A stretch of DNA of 64,000 bases from Thermanaerovibrio acidaminovorans DSM 6589 (GTDB lineage Bacteria; Synergistota; Synergistia; Synergistales; Synergistaceae): positions 806,001 through 870,000 of the forward strand of contig NC_013522.1 in assembly GCF_000024905.1 (NCBI RefSeq), in the 5' to 3' direction. Below are positions 33,868 to 42,304 of this stretch, one piece after another (position 1 is the first letter of the stretch; every line of letters begins with the position of its first letter). Below the pieces are notes generated by a model. It was not told the origin of the DNA and did not search any database. It saw only the letters and a program-made list of their open reading frames with translations. The position numbers and the translations under genes were made by a program.

Positions 33868-33877
33868 GGGGGCGGCC
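33853..33877 (-). terminator. GC-rich hairpin between the unknown gene and fliD
   Basis: GGCCGCCCCC (33853-33862) and GGGGGCGGCC (33868-33877) form a perfect 10-bp stem with a five-base loop. It may end transcription of the upstream 190-residue gene; the T run is poor. Confidence 0.5.
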
Positions 33878-33884
33878 TAAACTG

Positions 33885-33915
33885 ACGAGGGACGGCCCAT
33901 TGAGCCATCCCCCGT
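33885..33915 (-). terminator. Second hairpin after the 190-residue gene
   Basis: An imperfect stem joins positions 33885-33896 and 33904-33915 (GAGGGACGGC with GCCATCCCCC, one G-U on the minus strand). With the next hairpin it makes a double stop before fliD. Confidence 0.45.
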
Positions 33916-33933
33916 TTGCTGCCTAGCTCTGAT

Positions 33934-34506
33934 CTACCTTCCGTCGGCCCTCCCGTCGGTCCACGCGGTCCTGCCGAAGCAACCGGGTCTCGTGGCCAAT
34001 GGTACCTCGGTCCACCCCCAGGGGGTCACCACCACCGCCCTTATGTCTATCCCCTGATCCCTTAGGACCTTGATGTGCTCCAGGTAGGCGCAGACCTCGG
34101 CGGTGATCCAACTGTCGGTGACCAGCCATATGCGGGAGCAACGGCCCCTGCTGAAGATGGCCCCGTGGTCTATGGCCATCCGAAGGGCGTTCTCGAAATC
34201 AATGTACCCCACCCCCAGGACCACCGCCTCCCGGTGCCCCTTTAGCTCCCCGTTGGAGGGCATCAGATCCGCGAAGGCCTCGACCCAGGAGATCTGGGGG
34301 AGAAGGGCCTCCCCTTCGTAGTCCCCGTTGCCCCAGTATAGTTCATCGATGAACGTGGGATACTTCTTCTCCGCCAGGTAAGTAAGCCACTGCTGGATCT
34401 GCTGTAGAAGCTTTTCCAGGTAGCCGGGATAACCGTCCATGGCGCTCAGTATCTGACCCACCGTGACCGGCTTGTCCGGAAGGTCATCGGGGTGTAGCCT
34501 GTTCAT
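33934..34506 (-). CDS. Hypothetical protein of 190 residues upstream of fliD
   Basis: I do not recognise this protein. It begins MNRLHPDDLPDKPVTVGQIL, with an N-terminal helical part (LEKLLQQIQQWLTYLAEKKYPTF) and a central alternating hydrophobic pattern (AVVLGVGYIDFENALRMAID, then SRIWLVTDSWITAEVCAYLEH and IRAVVVTP) suggestive of an alpha/beta domain. No signal peptide or membrane helix is seen. GGGAGGTGATATCAA precedes ATG 34506. It is divergent from a metallo-beta-lactamase gene and followed by hairpins before fliD. The function is unknown. Confidence 0.7.
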   Translation of the reverse strand: MNRLHPDDLPDKPVTVGQILSAMDGYPGYLEKLLQQIQQWLTYLAEKKYPTFIDELYWGNGDYEGEALLPQISWVEAFADLMPSNGELKGHREAVVLGVGYIDFENALRMAIDHGAIFSRGRCSRIWLVTDSWITAEVCAYLEHIKVLRDQGIDIRAVVVTPWGWTEVPLATRPGCFGRTAWTDGRADGR

Positions 34507-34595
34507 TTGATATCACCTCCCACCCCTTCTTATCGCTCAAAGCATAGCACAGCCTCCAAATTAAGCATATACTTCTACCACATCCCAGCCATTTT

Positions 34596-35480
34596 ATGAA
34601 GGGGGGAGGAGCCACGCCAACGTCATCGATCTACCCCGGGAACTTCTTGCGCTTTCTTGGTACCTCCGGCGCGAGGTTCTGTACCATGCATCAGATCAGG
34701 TCCAGCGGGGGGATCTTCTTCCGATACGGAGGGTTCGCAGGGGTCCTGGACCCTGGGCCGGGTAGCCTGCATCAGATATGCAGGGCCGTTCCCGAGCTGG
34801 ATCCCACCGAGCTGGATGGGGTGATAATATCCCACCGGCACTTGGACCACTGCGGCGATGCCAACGCGGTGGTGGAGGCCATGGTGGGGGGCGGCTTCAA
34901 CGAGAGGGGGAGCATTTTCTTACCAAAGGACGCCCTCTCCGACGAGCCGGTGGTATTCGGGTACCTGCGACGAAAGGTTGGAAGGCGGGTGCTGCTCGAG
35001 GATGGGGGCTCTTACCCCCTGGGAGAGGGACAGACCCTTAGGGCCCTGGGGCTTAAGCATCACGGGGTGACGACCTTCGGCTTCGTCCTCTCCGGCCGGG
35101 GTTTGAGGTCCGTTGGGATAGTCAGCGATACCTCCCTGGTCCCACAGGTTTTCCAGATAGCCAGAAGCTGTCAGGTTATGGTTGTCAACGTGACGCTGGA
35201 GAGGCGGAGGCCAAACCTGGATCACCTGTCCTTGGAGGACTTGAAGGAGCTGCTGAGTGAGATCCCGGTCCCCCTGGTGCTCCTGACCCATATGGGGCGA
35301 GGGGTGCTTAGGCTGGGACCCGATGCGGTGGCGTCCATGTTCAACCATCTAAGCTCCCGGGTGATCTGCGGGGAGGATGGAATGGTGGTAGACCTGGACT
35401 CCCTGGAGGTGGCCATGATGGATCCCCGGGAGCCTAGGGAGGGGAGCCACTCTTGGAACCAGCGGTTTCAGGACTTGTGA
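34596..35480 (+). CDS. Metallo-beta-lactamase fold hydrolase
   Basis: This protein (294 residues from ATG 34596) has the MBL motif HRHLDHCGD (the HXHXDH box) near residue 80, with further metal-binding candidates in GLKHHG, SDTS and LTHMG. It resembles the RNase Z/cyclic-phosphodiesterase-like branch by its FLGTSGAR start. The start is uncertain: no ribosome site precedes ATG 34596, while a GGGGGGAGGAG lies just inside, and TTG 34647 would also be possible. It sits divergent from the unknown gene and before malic enzyme. The substrate is unknown. Confidence 0.8.
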   Translation: MKGGGATPTSSIYPGNFLRFLGTSGARFCTMHQIRSSGGIFFRYGGFAGVLDPGPGSLHQICRAVPELDPTELDGVIISHRHLDHCGDANAVVEAMVGGGFNERGSIFLPKDALSDEPVVFGYLRRKVGRRVLLEDGGSYPLGEGQTLRALGLKHHGVTTFGFVLSGRGLRSVGIVSDTSLVPQVFQIARSCQVMVVNVTLERRRPNLDHLSLEDLKELLSEIPVPLVLLTHMGRGVLRLGPDAVASMFNHLSSRVICGEDGMVVDLDSLEVAMMDPREPREGSHSWNQRFQDL

Positions 35481-35502
35481 TGGACTAAAGGGGGTTGTGA
35501 CC

Positions 35503-36747
35503 GTGACGGTTGATAAGGTGAGGGCCCTGGAGATCCATCGAAGGGCCAAGGGCAAGATAAAGATCTACCCCACTGTGAACATAAGGAACCAGGAGGACCT
35601 GGCACTGGCCTACGTGCCCGGGAGCGTCCACCCCGCCATGGCCATAGCGGAGGACCCCTCCTGCAGCTTCGATTACACCGGCAGGGGAAACCGGGTGGCG
35701 GTGGTGACCGATGGGTCCGCCGTTTTAGGATTGGGGGACGTGGGACCCGCGGCAGCCCTGCCGGTCATGGAGGGGAAGTGCCTCCTTTTCAAGCTCTTCG
35801 GCGACATCAACGCCTTCCCGATGTGCCTGGACACGAACGATCCCGATGAGGTGGTCCATTGCGTTAGGCTGATGGCTCCCACCCTAGGGGGGGTCAACGT
35901 GGAGGACATATCCAGCCCCAACACCTTCACCGTGGTGAGGAAGTTGAGGTCCACGTTGGACATCCCGGTCCTGTGTGACGATCAACACGGGACCAGCGTC
36001 CTCATGTTGGCGGCCCTTAAGAACTCGTTGAAGCTGGTGGAGAAGCGGTTGGAGGACGTGAGGATCGTGATAATAGGCGCCGGTGCCGCCGGGGTTGCCA
36101 CCGTGGAGCTCCTCCTGGCCGCCGGGGCCAGGAATGTGGTCTGCCTCAATAGCTCCGGCGTCCTTGGGGAGGAGAACCCCAGGATGGACCACATCCAGGC
36201 GGAGCTGGCCCAGAGGACCAACCCGGAGGGGATCCGGGGGGGCATCGCCGAGGCCCTCAAGGGGGCGGACGTGATGATAGGCCTCTCCAGGGGGGGATTG
36301 GTTAGCCCTAACCACGTGGCCTCCATGTCCAAAGGGGCGGTGGTCTTCGCAATGGCGCTCCCCGATCCGGAGATATCCTACGAGGAGGCCGTATCCGCCG
36401 GAGCCGCGGTGGTGGCCACCGGCAGCGTGGAGCACCCGAACCCGCTACTCAACCTCCAGGCCTTCCCAGGGATCATGAGGGGGGCCTTGGACGTCAGAGC
36501 CACCGCCATAAGCGATTCGATGCTGATCGCTGCAGCGGATGCGCTGGCATCGGTCACTGAGGACCACGAGCTGTCCCCTCAAAACGTCCTGGCGGATCCG
36601 TTCTGCGACGAGACTGCACCCAGGGTGGCGGAGGCGGTGGCCCAGGCGGCAATCCGGGAGGGCCTGGCGTCCAACATTCTGCCCCCCGGCCAGGTCTACA
36701 ACGAGACCTGGCAGAGGATATACGGGGGCTCCCTGATGAGAATATGA
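35503..36747 (+). CDS. NAD(P)-dependent malic enzyme
   Basis: This 414-residue enzyme oxidatively decarboxylates malate to pyruvate. It has the malic N-terminal YTGRGNRVAVVTDGSAVLGLGDVGP block, the metal-binding FNDDQHGTS-like CDDQHGTSVL and a nucleotide fold IVIIGAGAAGVAT. GTG 35503 is eight bases after AAAGGGGG; GTG 35497 is too close. In a fermenter it would link dicarboxylates to pyruvate. It lacks a C-terminal phosphotransacetylase-like domain. Single-gene unit, convergent with selD. Confidence 0.94.
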   Translation: MTVDKVRALEIHRRAKGKIKIYPTVNIRNQEDLALAYVPGSVHPAMAIAEDPSCSFDYTGRGNRVAVVTDGSAVLGLGDVGPAAALPVMEGKCLLFKLFGDINAFPMCLDTNDPDEVVHCVRLMAPTLGGVNVEDISSPNTFTVVRKLRSTLDIPVLCDDQHGTSVLMLAALKNSLKLVEKRLEDVRIVIIGAGAAGVATVELLLAAGARNVVCLNSSGVLGEENPRMDHIQAELAQRTNPEGIRGGIAEALKGADVMIGLSRGGLVSPNHVASMSKGAVVFAMALPDPEISYEEAVSAGAAVVATGSVEHPNPLLNLQAFPGIMRGALDVRATAISDSMLIAAADALASVTEDHELSPQNVLADPFCDETAPRVAEAVAQAAIREGLASNILPPGQVYNETWQRIYGGSLMRI

Positions 36748-36769
36748 GGATATCTGGAAGTAGAAAGGC

Positions 36770-36807
36770 GGGGGAGGGGTTACTCCACCAGAACCTTCCC
36801 CTCCCCC
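36770..36807. terminator. Convergent hairpin at the malic enzyme/selD junction
   Basis: GGGGGAGGGG (36770-36779) pairs with CCCCTCCCCC (36798-36807) around an 18-base loop, in the 3' end of selD. It could end both convergent genes. Confidence 0.5.
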
Positions 36808-37814
36808 TTGATGAACCTCCCAACCGTTGCGGCCCTGTGGAAGCCAAGCTCCCACAGCTGACTGAGCACCTCTTTCTCCGACCCCGGGGCCACCGCCAGC
36901 AGGAGTCCCCCGGAGGTCTGAGGATCGAATAGGATATCTTGGACCGCCAACGGTACGTTTGGGGACATTAGCACCCGATGCTCCACATGACCCCGGTTAG
37001 AATAGGCCCCGGCGGGGACCATCCCCATGGAGGCCATCTGGAACGCCCCATCTATAAACGGTACCTGGTCATGGTGGATCACCAGGTCCAGTTCCCGATG
37101 GCTCAGCATGTCCATGCAGTGCCCCAAAAGCCCAAAGCCGGTCACGTCGGTGGCGGCCCGGACGTTCCCAAGCAGGGACCGATCCATCCTACCCGGCACG
37201 TTGTTCAGCATCCTCATCCATTGGACAGCCTGATCCAGCCAATCTCCCTCGGCCACCCCCCCCTTGGAGGCGGTGGTTATTATCCCGCTTCCCACAGGCT
37301 TGGTGAGGATGAGCGAGTCCCCCTCCCTGGCGCCGGTCACCCGCCAAAGTCCACCTTCATCCACCTCTCCGTAGACGGAGAGGCCGTACTTGGGTTCCTC
37401 GTCCTGGACGCTATGCCCCCCCGCAAGGCAGGCCCCGGCCTCCATCACCTTCCTGGCCCCCCCCTCTAGGATCTGGCTCAAAACCTCCAGGGGTTCGCAG
37501 GAGGTGGGGAAGGCCACAAGGTTCAGCGCCACCTTGGGTGATCCCCCCATGGCGAAAACGTCGCTTAACGAGTTGGCGGCGGCGATCTCCCCGAACGTCA
37601 ATGGATCGTCCACTATGGGGGTGATGAAGTCCACGGTTAGTATGGCCAGCCGTCCCTCTCCGATCCTCCACAGGGCCGCGTCCTCCCCGTTGTCCCACCC
37701 GGATAGGAGGTTAGGGTCCCTGCGGGAGGGCAACCCCCTCAATATGGTGTCCAGCTCCGCTGGACCTATCTTGGCGGCTCAGCCGCTGGTCTTGGCCCTC
37801 TCGGTCAGTCTCAT
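36780..37814 (-). CDS. selD: Selenide, water dikinase SelD (a selenoprotein)
   Basis: SelD makes selenophosphate from selenide and ATP, the selenium donor for selenocysteine. Reading from ATG 37814, codon 12 is an in-frame TGA (37781-37779) exactly where SelD has its catalytic Cys or Sec; the context reads TSG-U-AAKIG, with the conserved Lys three residues later. A perfect 7-bp hairpin, GTCCAGC-GGA-GCTGGAC (37765-37749), begins 14 bases after the TGA, as a bacterial SECIS should. A start inside the later frame would lose the catalytic residue. With the TGA read through, the protein has 344 residues. It overlaps birA as ATGA. Confidence 0.93.
37749..37781 (-). promoter_or_regulatory. Selenocysteine UGA and bSECIS element in selD
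   Basis: On the minus strand, TGA (37781-37779) is followed after 13 bases by a 7-bp perfect stem (37765-37759 with 37755-37749) and the loop GGA. Guanines at the start of the apical loop and the 20-nt distance to the loop match known bacterial SECIS features that recruit SelB. Confidence 0.85.
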
Positions 37815-38821
37815 TCCCCTTCACCTCCTTTGATTGGTCTAACGTGCCTCACGTCGCCGGCGGAGAACCTGAGAAGCCCGGTTGAGGTGCGGATCAAAAG
37901 GGATCCTTCATCCTCCACGTCTTCCGCCACGCCCTCCAAGGTCCCGGAATCGGATGATACCACGATCCGACGACCCAGGGTGGAGCACCTTCCGCGATAG
38001 GAATTTATGAAAGCCTTTCGGTCTTCGCAAAGGATCCCTATGTGGTGTTTGAGGCTCCTCAGGAAGAAGGCCAGAAGATCATGTCTTGCCACCAAGGTGC
38101 CCCCCTCCTCCGCGATGGACGTCACGTCTTGGGGGGAGTCTTGGATGGTTGGGGAGCCCTTGATGTTGACACCTATGCCCGCCACTATGTGGTGAACCCG
38201 GTCTGCCTCCACAGCCCCCTCGCTGAGCATGCCGCAGAGCTTTCTACCCCCAACTAGGAGGTCGTTGGGCCACTTTATGTCCACCTTGATGCCGCAGCGG
38301 GCCTCTATGGCGTCCCCCATGGCCATGGCGCAGGCCAGGTTGACCATCTGGACGTGTCCCGGCAGGATCGGGGGCCTCAAGAGCACCGAGGCGTAAAGCC
38401 CCCCCTCCGGCGACTCCCACCTACGGTCCCTCCTTCCCCTTCCCATGGTCTGCCGGTCCGCCACGGCGGTCACTCCCTCCGGATGCCCCTTCTGGGCCAG
38501 ATCCTTCACCGGATTCTGGGTCGATTCGATCCGTTCGAAGTGGAGGATCGGGTGCCCCAGGGGACAGTCCCACAGGAGCATCTCCGCCCAAGAGGGGGAG
38601 AAGCGGTCCTCCCCAGGGGGGCCCTCCAGCACGTACCCCTTGTGGGGGACGGAGGATATGGGTATCCCCTCGTCCCTCAGGATGCCCACCATCTTGGAGA
38701 TACCCTGCCTTGTCACTCCCAGCTCCCCCGCGATGGCGGAGCTGGGGGTTAGCTTCCCCAGGTTGTCGAAGAGCATCTTCAGAGCCATTACCCGGTTGTC
38801 AAGCCTCACGTGTTCGCCCAT
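37811..38821 (-). CDS. birA: Biotin operon repressor / biotin--[biotin carboxyl-carrier protein] ligase
   Basis: This 336-residue protein has an N-terminal helix-turn-helix (TPSSAIAGELGVTRQGISKMV), then the biotin ligase catalytic domain with GRGRRDRRWESPEGGLYASV and KWPNDLLVGGRKLCG, and a C-terminal SH3-like part. The two-domain form both attaches biotin and represses biotin genes. I preferred ATG 38821 over an upstream start; AGAAGGGG precedes it. It overlaps selD and diverges from prfB. Confidence 0.92.
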   Translation of the reverse strand: MGEHVRLDNRVMALKMLFDNLGKLTPSSAIAGELGVTRQGISKMVGILRDEGIPISSVPHKGYVLEGPPGEDRFSPSWAEMLLWDCPLGHPILHFERIESTQNPVKDLAQKGHPEGVTAVADRQTMGRGRRDRRWESPEGGLYASVLLRPPILPGHVQMVNLACAMAMGDAIEARCGIKVDIKWPNDLLVGGRKLCGMLSEGAVEADRVHHIVAGIGVNIKGSPTIQDSPQDVTSIAEEGGTLVARHDLLAFFLRSLKHHIGILCEDRKAFINSYRGRCSTLGRRIVVSSDSGTLEGVAEDVEDEGSLLIRTSTGLLRFSAGDVRHVRPIKGGEGE

Positions 38822-38904
38822 CCCCTTCTGCTCAGCTCCCCGCCCACCCCTTAGGTGGTATAATCTTGCACCGTCCAATATAGCAACTCTTAGGAGGGGT
38901 GTAC

Positions 38905-40030
38905 ATGGTCGTTCTCCCGGTGAGCACGGTCATGGGCAACTTGCGTTCGCGGATGTGCGAGCTGCGTGACAGCCTTTGACCTGGAGGGACTGGATCGAAA
39001 GATAGGGGAGCTCATGGAGCGGGTCTCCTCCGATGGGTTCTGGGAGAGGGAGGACTCGACGGAAGTGGCCCGGGAACTATCTCAGCTTCAGCAGCGGAGG
39101 GAGTCGTTCAGCGCACTGGAGCGGGAGATGGAGGACCTGGAGACCCTGGCGGAGTTGCTTCAGGCCGGGGAGGACGAGGATCTGTCCCGGGAGTTTTACG
39201 ATAGGGCCGCGGAGATGGAGCGTAGGCTGGAGAGGACCCAGGTGCTGACCCTGTTGGACGAGGAGTACGACAGGTCCGATGCCATAGTGGGGATCCATGC
39301 GGGAGCCGGCGGCCTAGACTCCCAAGACTGGGCGGAGATGCTCTATCGCATGTACGTCCGCTGGGCCGAGCGGAACGGCTTCAAGGTCCGGGTCCTGGAC
39401 GAGCTACCCGATCAGGAGGCGGGGATAAAGAGCGTGACCTTCCAGGTGTCGGGGGAGTACGCCTATGGATACCTCAAAGGTGAAAGAGGGGTCCACCGGC
39501 TGGTGAGGATATCCCCCTTCGATGCCGCCAAGCGGAGGCACACCAGCTTCGCCTCCGTAGAGGTGATGCCCGTTCTTCCCGACGACGTGGAGATCGAGAT
39601 AAGGCCCGAGGACATAAAGATGGATACCTTCCGGGCCAGCGGCGCCGGAGGTCAGTACGTTAACATGACCGACTCGGCGGTTAGGATAACCCACATCCCC
39701 ACCGGTATAGTGGTGAGCTGCCAGGTGGAGAGATCCCAGCACATGAACAGGGCCACGGCTCTCCAGATGCTCAAGTCCAAACTCTTCGAGCGACAGCTAA
39801 GGGAGAGGCAGGAACAACTGGAGGCCATCCAGGGTGAGAAGAGGGCCATATCCTGGGGTAGTCAGATAAGGTCCTACACCCTTCAGCCCTTTCAGCTGGT
39901 TAAGGACCATCGAAGCGGATGCGAGATAGGGAACGTCCAGGCGGTGTTGGATGGGGACCTGGACGACCTCATGATGGCGTACCTGAAGTTCTACAAGACC
40001 GGCAGGCTTTGGAGGGATTCGGATTCGTAG
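38905..40030 (+). CDS. prfB: Peptide chain release factor 2 with programmed +1 frameshift
   Basis: RF2 releases peptides at UGA and UAA. An AGGAGG seven bases before ATG 38905 starts a 24-codon frame ending CTT TGA (38974-38979). Skipping T38977 joins it to the main frame (GAC at 38978), giving 374 residues as join(38905..38976, 38978..40030). The junction reads ELRDSL then DLEGLD, as in other RF2 proteins. The main frame has the RF2 anticodon-mimic SPF (VRISPFD) and [18 protein letters not shown] 38966 is a less likely start. No strong SD-like stimulator is seen before CTT. Confidence 0.93.
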
Positions 40031-40031
40031 G

Positions 40032-41774
40032 ATGACGCGCCCCCTGTTGGGGTTTCTTGTGGCGGTGTTTATCTCCTCCTGCCCCTCCTTGGCCTTGGCG
40101 GATACGTTCAACGTCAAGGGGGGCATATTAAGGGTTGGTGACATCAAGCCTAGTCTGAAAGGTGTTGGCTTAACGGTCTTCCAGGGGCGGGACATCAAAC
40201 CCTTTGACCTTGATATCCTGGGTGTCTTGGACCAGCAGGAGGCCCCAAGGAGGCTTGTGCTGGTTAGGGCCAAGGGGGACCTGATCGGCAGGTCTGGAGG
40301 GATCGCCGCCGGGATGAGCGGATCTCCGGTCTACGTGGGGGGTCGCCTGGTGGGCGCAGTAGGCTTCGGATGGGAGTTCGGAGACCACCGTATGGGACTG
40401 GTGACCCCCATGGAGGAGATGTTGAAGATACCCCCCATGGAGCGGGGGGAGACCCCCGGGGTGGAAAGGCTGGAGGGCCCGATGGACGAGGAAGATGGGG
40501 GGGCGAGGGACGTTGCCCCCGAATCCCAGGATTTGGCCCTGTACTCCCCTCTCATGATAGGGGGAGTGAGTGGCCGGTTCGCCAAACGGATAGCCGGCGG
40601 CCTATCCGCTCGGCAGATCCTCCCCTCGGGTCGCAATGACACCCAACTGTCCCGAGGACCAGGCTTTGAGCCCGGTTCCGCATTGGGGGTGGCCCTTGCG
40701 GTGGGGGATGTGACGGTGGGCTCCATCGGCACCGTGACGGCGGTGGACGGGGACAAGTTCCTGGCCTTCGGACACCCTTTCCTCAACAGGGGGACCGTCC
40801 GCTTTTTCGCCACCGACGCATCGGTTGTGGGGGTCATCCCCAGCCTTCAGACCCCCTTCAAGCTTGGATCCCTGGGGGCGGTGGTGGGCACCGTGATGCA
40901 GGACAGGCCCCAGGGGATCTACGGCAGGGTGGGGGTCTTCCCCCCCTTCAACGAGTACCACATCCACTTCACTGACGTGGACTCAGGCAAAAGTGCGGTT
41001 CGCCGGTTCAGGGCGGTGACAGATCCCTTCGTGGCATCTAGCGTGATCACCCCCGCCGTGGCGGGGTGCGTGGAGGACCTCTGGGGTCGATCCGGCCAGG
41101 GCACCGGTGAGGTGAGGATGACCATAGAGGGAGGAGGACTCAAGGAGCCCTGGAGCAGGACCAACTTCTTCTCCTCCCCATCGGACCTGGTGGAGGCCAT
41201 GTTCAAGGAGTTCGACGTGATCCACACCCTGCTGCCCGTCAACCCCTTCCGGAAGATCTCCCCCATGACGGTCAAGCTGGACGTGAAGGTCACGGAGCTA
41301 CCGAAGGTGCTCTACCTGGAGAGGGTAGAGGTGCCCAAGGATAGGACCTTTAATCCCGGGGAGCTCATCGGGGTGGACGTTTGGCTTAGGCCCTGGCGGG
41401 GCAAGCCTCAGAAGAGGACCTTCAACGTAAAGATCCCCGCGGACGCCAAGGAGCCCGTTGAGGTGGTTGTCCGGGGGGGCGGGATTGGGGAGAGGGAGCA
41501 GGAGTCCATCAAGATGGGCCGCAGGAGCATAGACAGCCTCGACGCGCTTCTTCGGGAGATATCTGCCCTGGAGGCCAACAACGAGATAGTGGTGGAGGTC
41601 CTGTCCGGCAGGGAGAAAGACCGGGAGGAGGAGACCCGCCTGCTCAGCGAGATAAAGGCGGACCTCACCAAGGAGGGCTCCATGAGGGTCCTCAAGACCA
41701 ACTACTACGTGGACGGGTTCCTTAGGGTCCCCCTCAAGATGGGGACCAAGGATGGGGAGGACGCGGGGGATTGA
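40032..41774 (+). CDS. Exported SpoIVB-type (S55) peptidase-domain protein
   Basis: This 580-residue protein has a signal peptide (residues 1-23, ending ALA-DT) followed by an S55/SpoIVB-like serine-protease domain with GIAAGMSGSPVYVGGRLVGAV near residue 95 and FLAFGHPFLNRG later. In spore-formers SpoIVB signals during sporulation; this organism shows no other sporulation genes here, so it may work in the envelope. The C-terminal 250 residues, with acidic and coiled segments, are not recognised. It follows prfB by one base and may be co-transcribed. Confidence 0.82.
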   Translation: MTRPLLGFLVAVFISSCPSLALADTFNVKGGILRVGDIKPSLKGVGLTVFQGRDIKPFDLDILGVLDQQEAPRRLVLVRAKGDLIGRSGGIAAGMSGSPVYVGGRLVGAVGFGWEFGDHRMGLVTPMEEMLKIPPMERGETPGVERLEGPMDEEDGGARDVAPESQDLALYSPLMIGGVSGRFAKRIAGGLSARQILPSGRNDTQLSRGPGFEPGSALGVALAVGDVTVGSIGTVTAVDGDKFLAFGHPFLNRGTVRFFATDASVVGVIPSLQTPFKLGSLGAVVGTVMQDRPQGIYGRVGVFPPFNEYHIHFTDVDSGKSAVRRFRAVTDPFVASSVITPAVAGCVEDLWGRSGQGTGEVRMTIEGGGLKEPWSRTNFFSSPSDLVEAMFKEFDVIHTLLPVNPFRKISPMTVKLDVKVTELPKVLYLERVEVPKDRTFNPGELIGVDVWLRPWRGKPQKRTFNVKIPADAKEPVEVVVRGGGIGEREQESIKMGRRSIDSLDALLREISALEANNEIVVEVLSGREKDREEETRLLSEIKADLTKEGSMRVLKTNYYVDGFLRVPLKMGTKDGEDAGD

Positions 41775-41786
41775 TCGGCCCCCGCC

Positions 41787-42149
41787 TCATGGTTGCCTAA
41801 TCAGTAGCCACATGGCCACCCCGTAGCAGGATACCAGACTGACGAAGACCGAGGCGGACAGCATGTCCTTGGTCCGCCGGATGTCCTCCCGGTAGGTCTG
41901 TCCTATGTGGCAGTCGATCAGGATCTCCACCGCGGAGTTGACCAACTCGAGGGAGAGGGGGAGAAGGGAGATCAGGAAGGCGGGGATCGTCCGATCCAAC
42001 GGTCTCTTCATGGCTATCCCCAGGAGGAGCACAGTGGCGGAGGAGCAAACCTCGTAGCATACCGCCCTCTCCATGGTGAACGCCACCTTGAGGCCGTTGC
42101 ACGAGAACAGAAACTTCCTAAGTAAGCTTGTGTTCTTCCACTGACCCAA
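41787..42149 (-). CDS. dgkA: Diacylglycerol kinase (DgkA family)
   Basis: This 120-residue integral membrane protein has three hydrophobic helices and the DgkA motifs LELVNSAVEILID and YREDIRRTKDMLSASV. It recycles diacylglycerol to phosphatidate, relevant for lipid turnover. I chose TTG 42149, five bases after GGAGGGG; an upstream TTG (42194) lies in the promoter region, with TATACT (about 42171). Undecaprenol kinase activity is possible in Gram-positives, but glycerolipid fits a diderm. Confidence 0.9.
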   Translation of the reverse strand: MGQWKNTSLLRKFLFSCNGLKVAFTMERAVCYEVCSSATVLLLGIAMKRPLDRTIPAFLISLLPLSLELVNSAVEILIDCHIGQTYREDIRRTKDMLSASVFVSLVSCYGVAMWLLIRQP

Positions 42150-42242
42150 GCGAATCCCCTCCAGGTGGATAGTATATTGCGACCTGCCCCCCAAGCTAAC
42201 TGGACCCTGGGATTATATCAGACCGACGGTTACGGGGGGGCG

Positions 42243-42272
42243 GATGTTTTAGATGTTTTATTGATGTATAAT
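42243..42272 (+). promoter_or_regulatory. Promoter region of fhs with a 9-bp direct repeat
   Basis: A perfect TATAAT (42267-42272) lies 33 bases before the fhs start. Upstream are two adjacent copies of GATGTTTTA (42243-42251 and 42252-42260), covering the -35 area, which lacks a good -35 hexamer. The repeat may bind an activator (inference). Confidence 0.55.
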
Positions 42273-42304
42273 AGACGCATATACCAACCGAGGGAGGGGT
42301 AGAA

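Noticed and set aside
36780-37742. selD as a normal gene beginning at its first sense ORF start (37742)
   Set aside because: That start lies after the conserved catalytic segment; reading through the UGA restores the SelD N-terminus.
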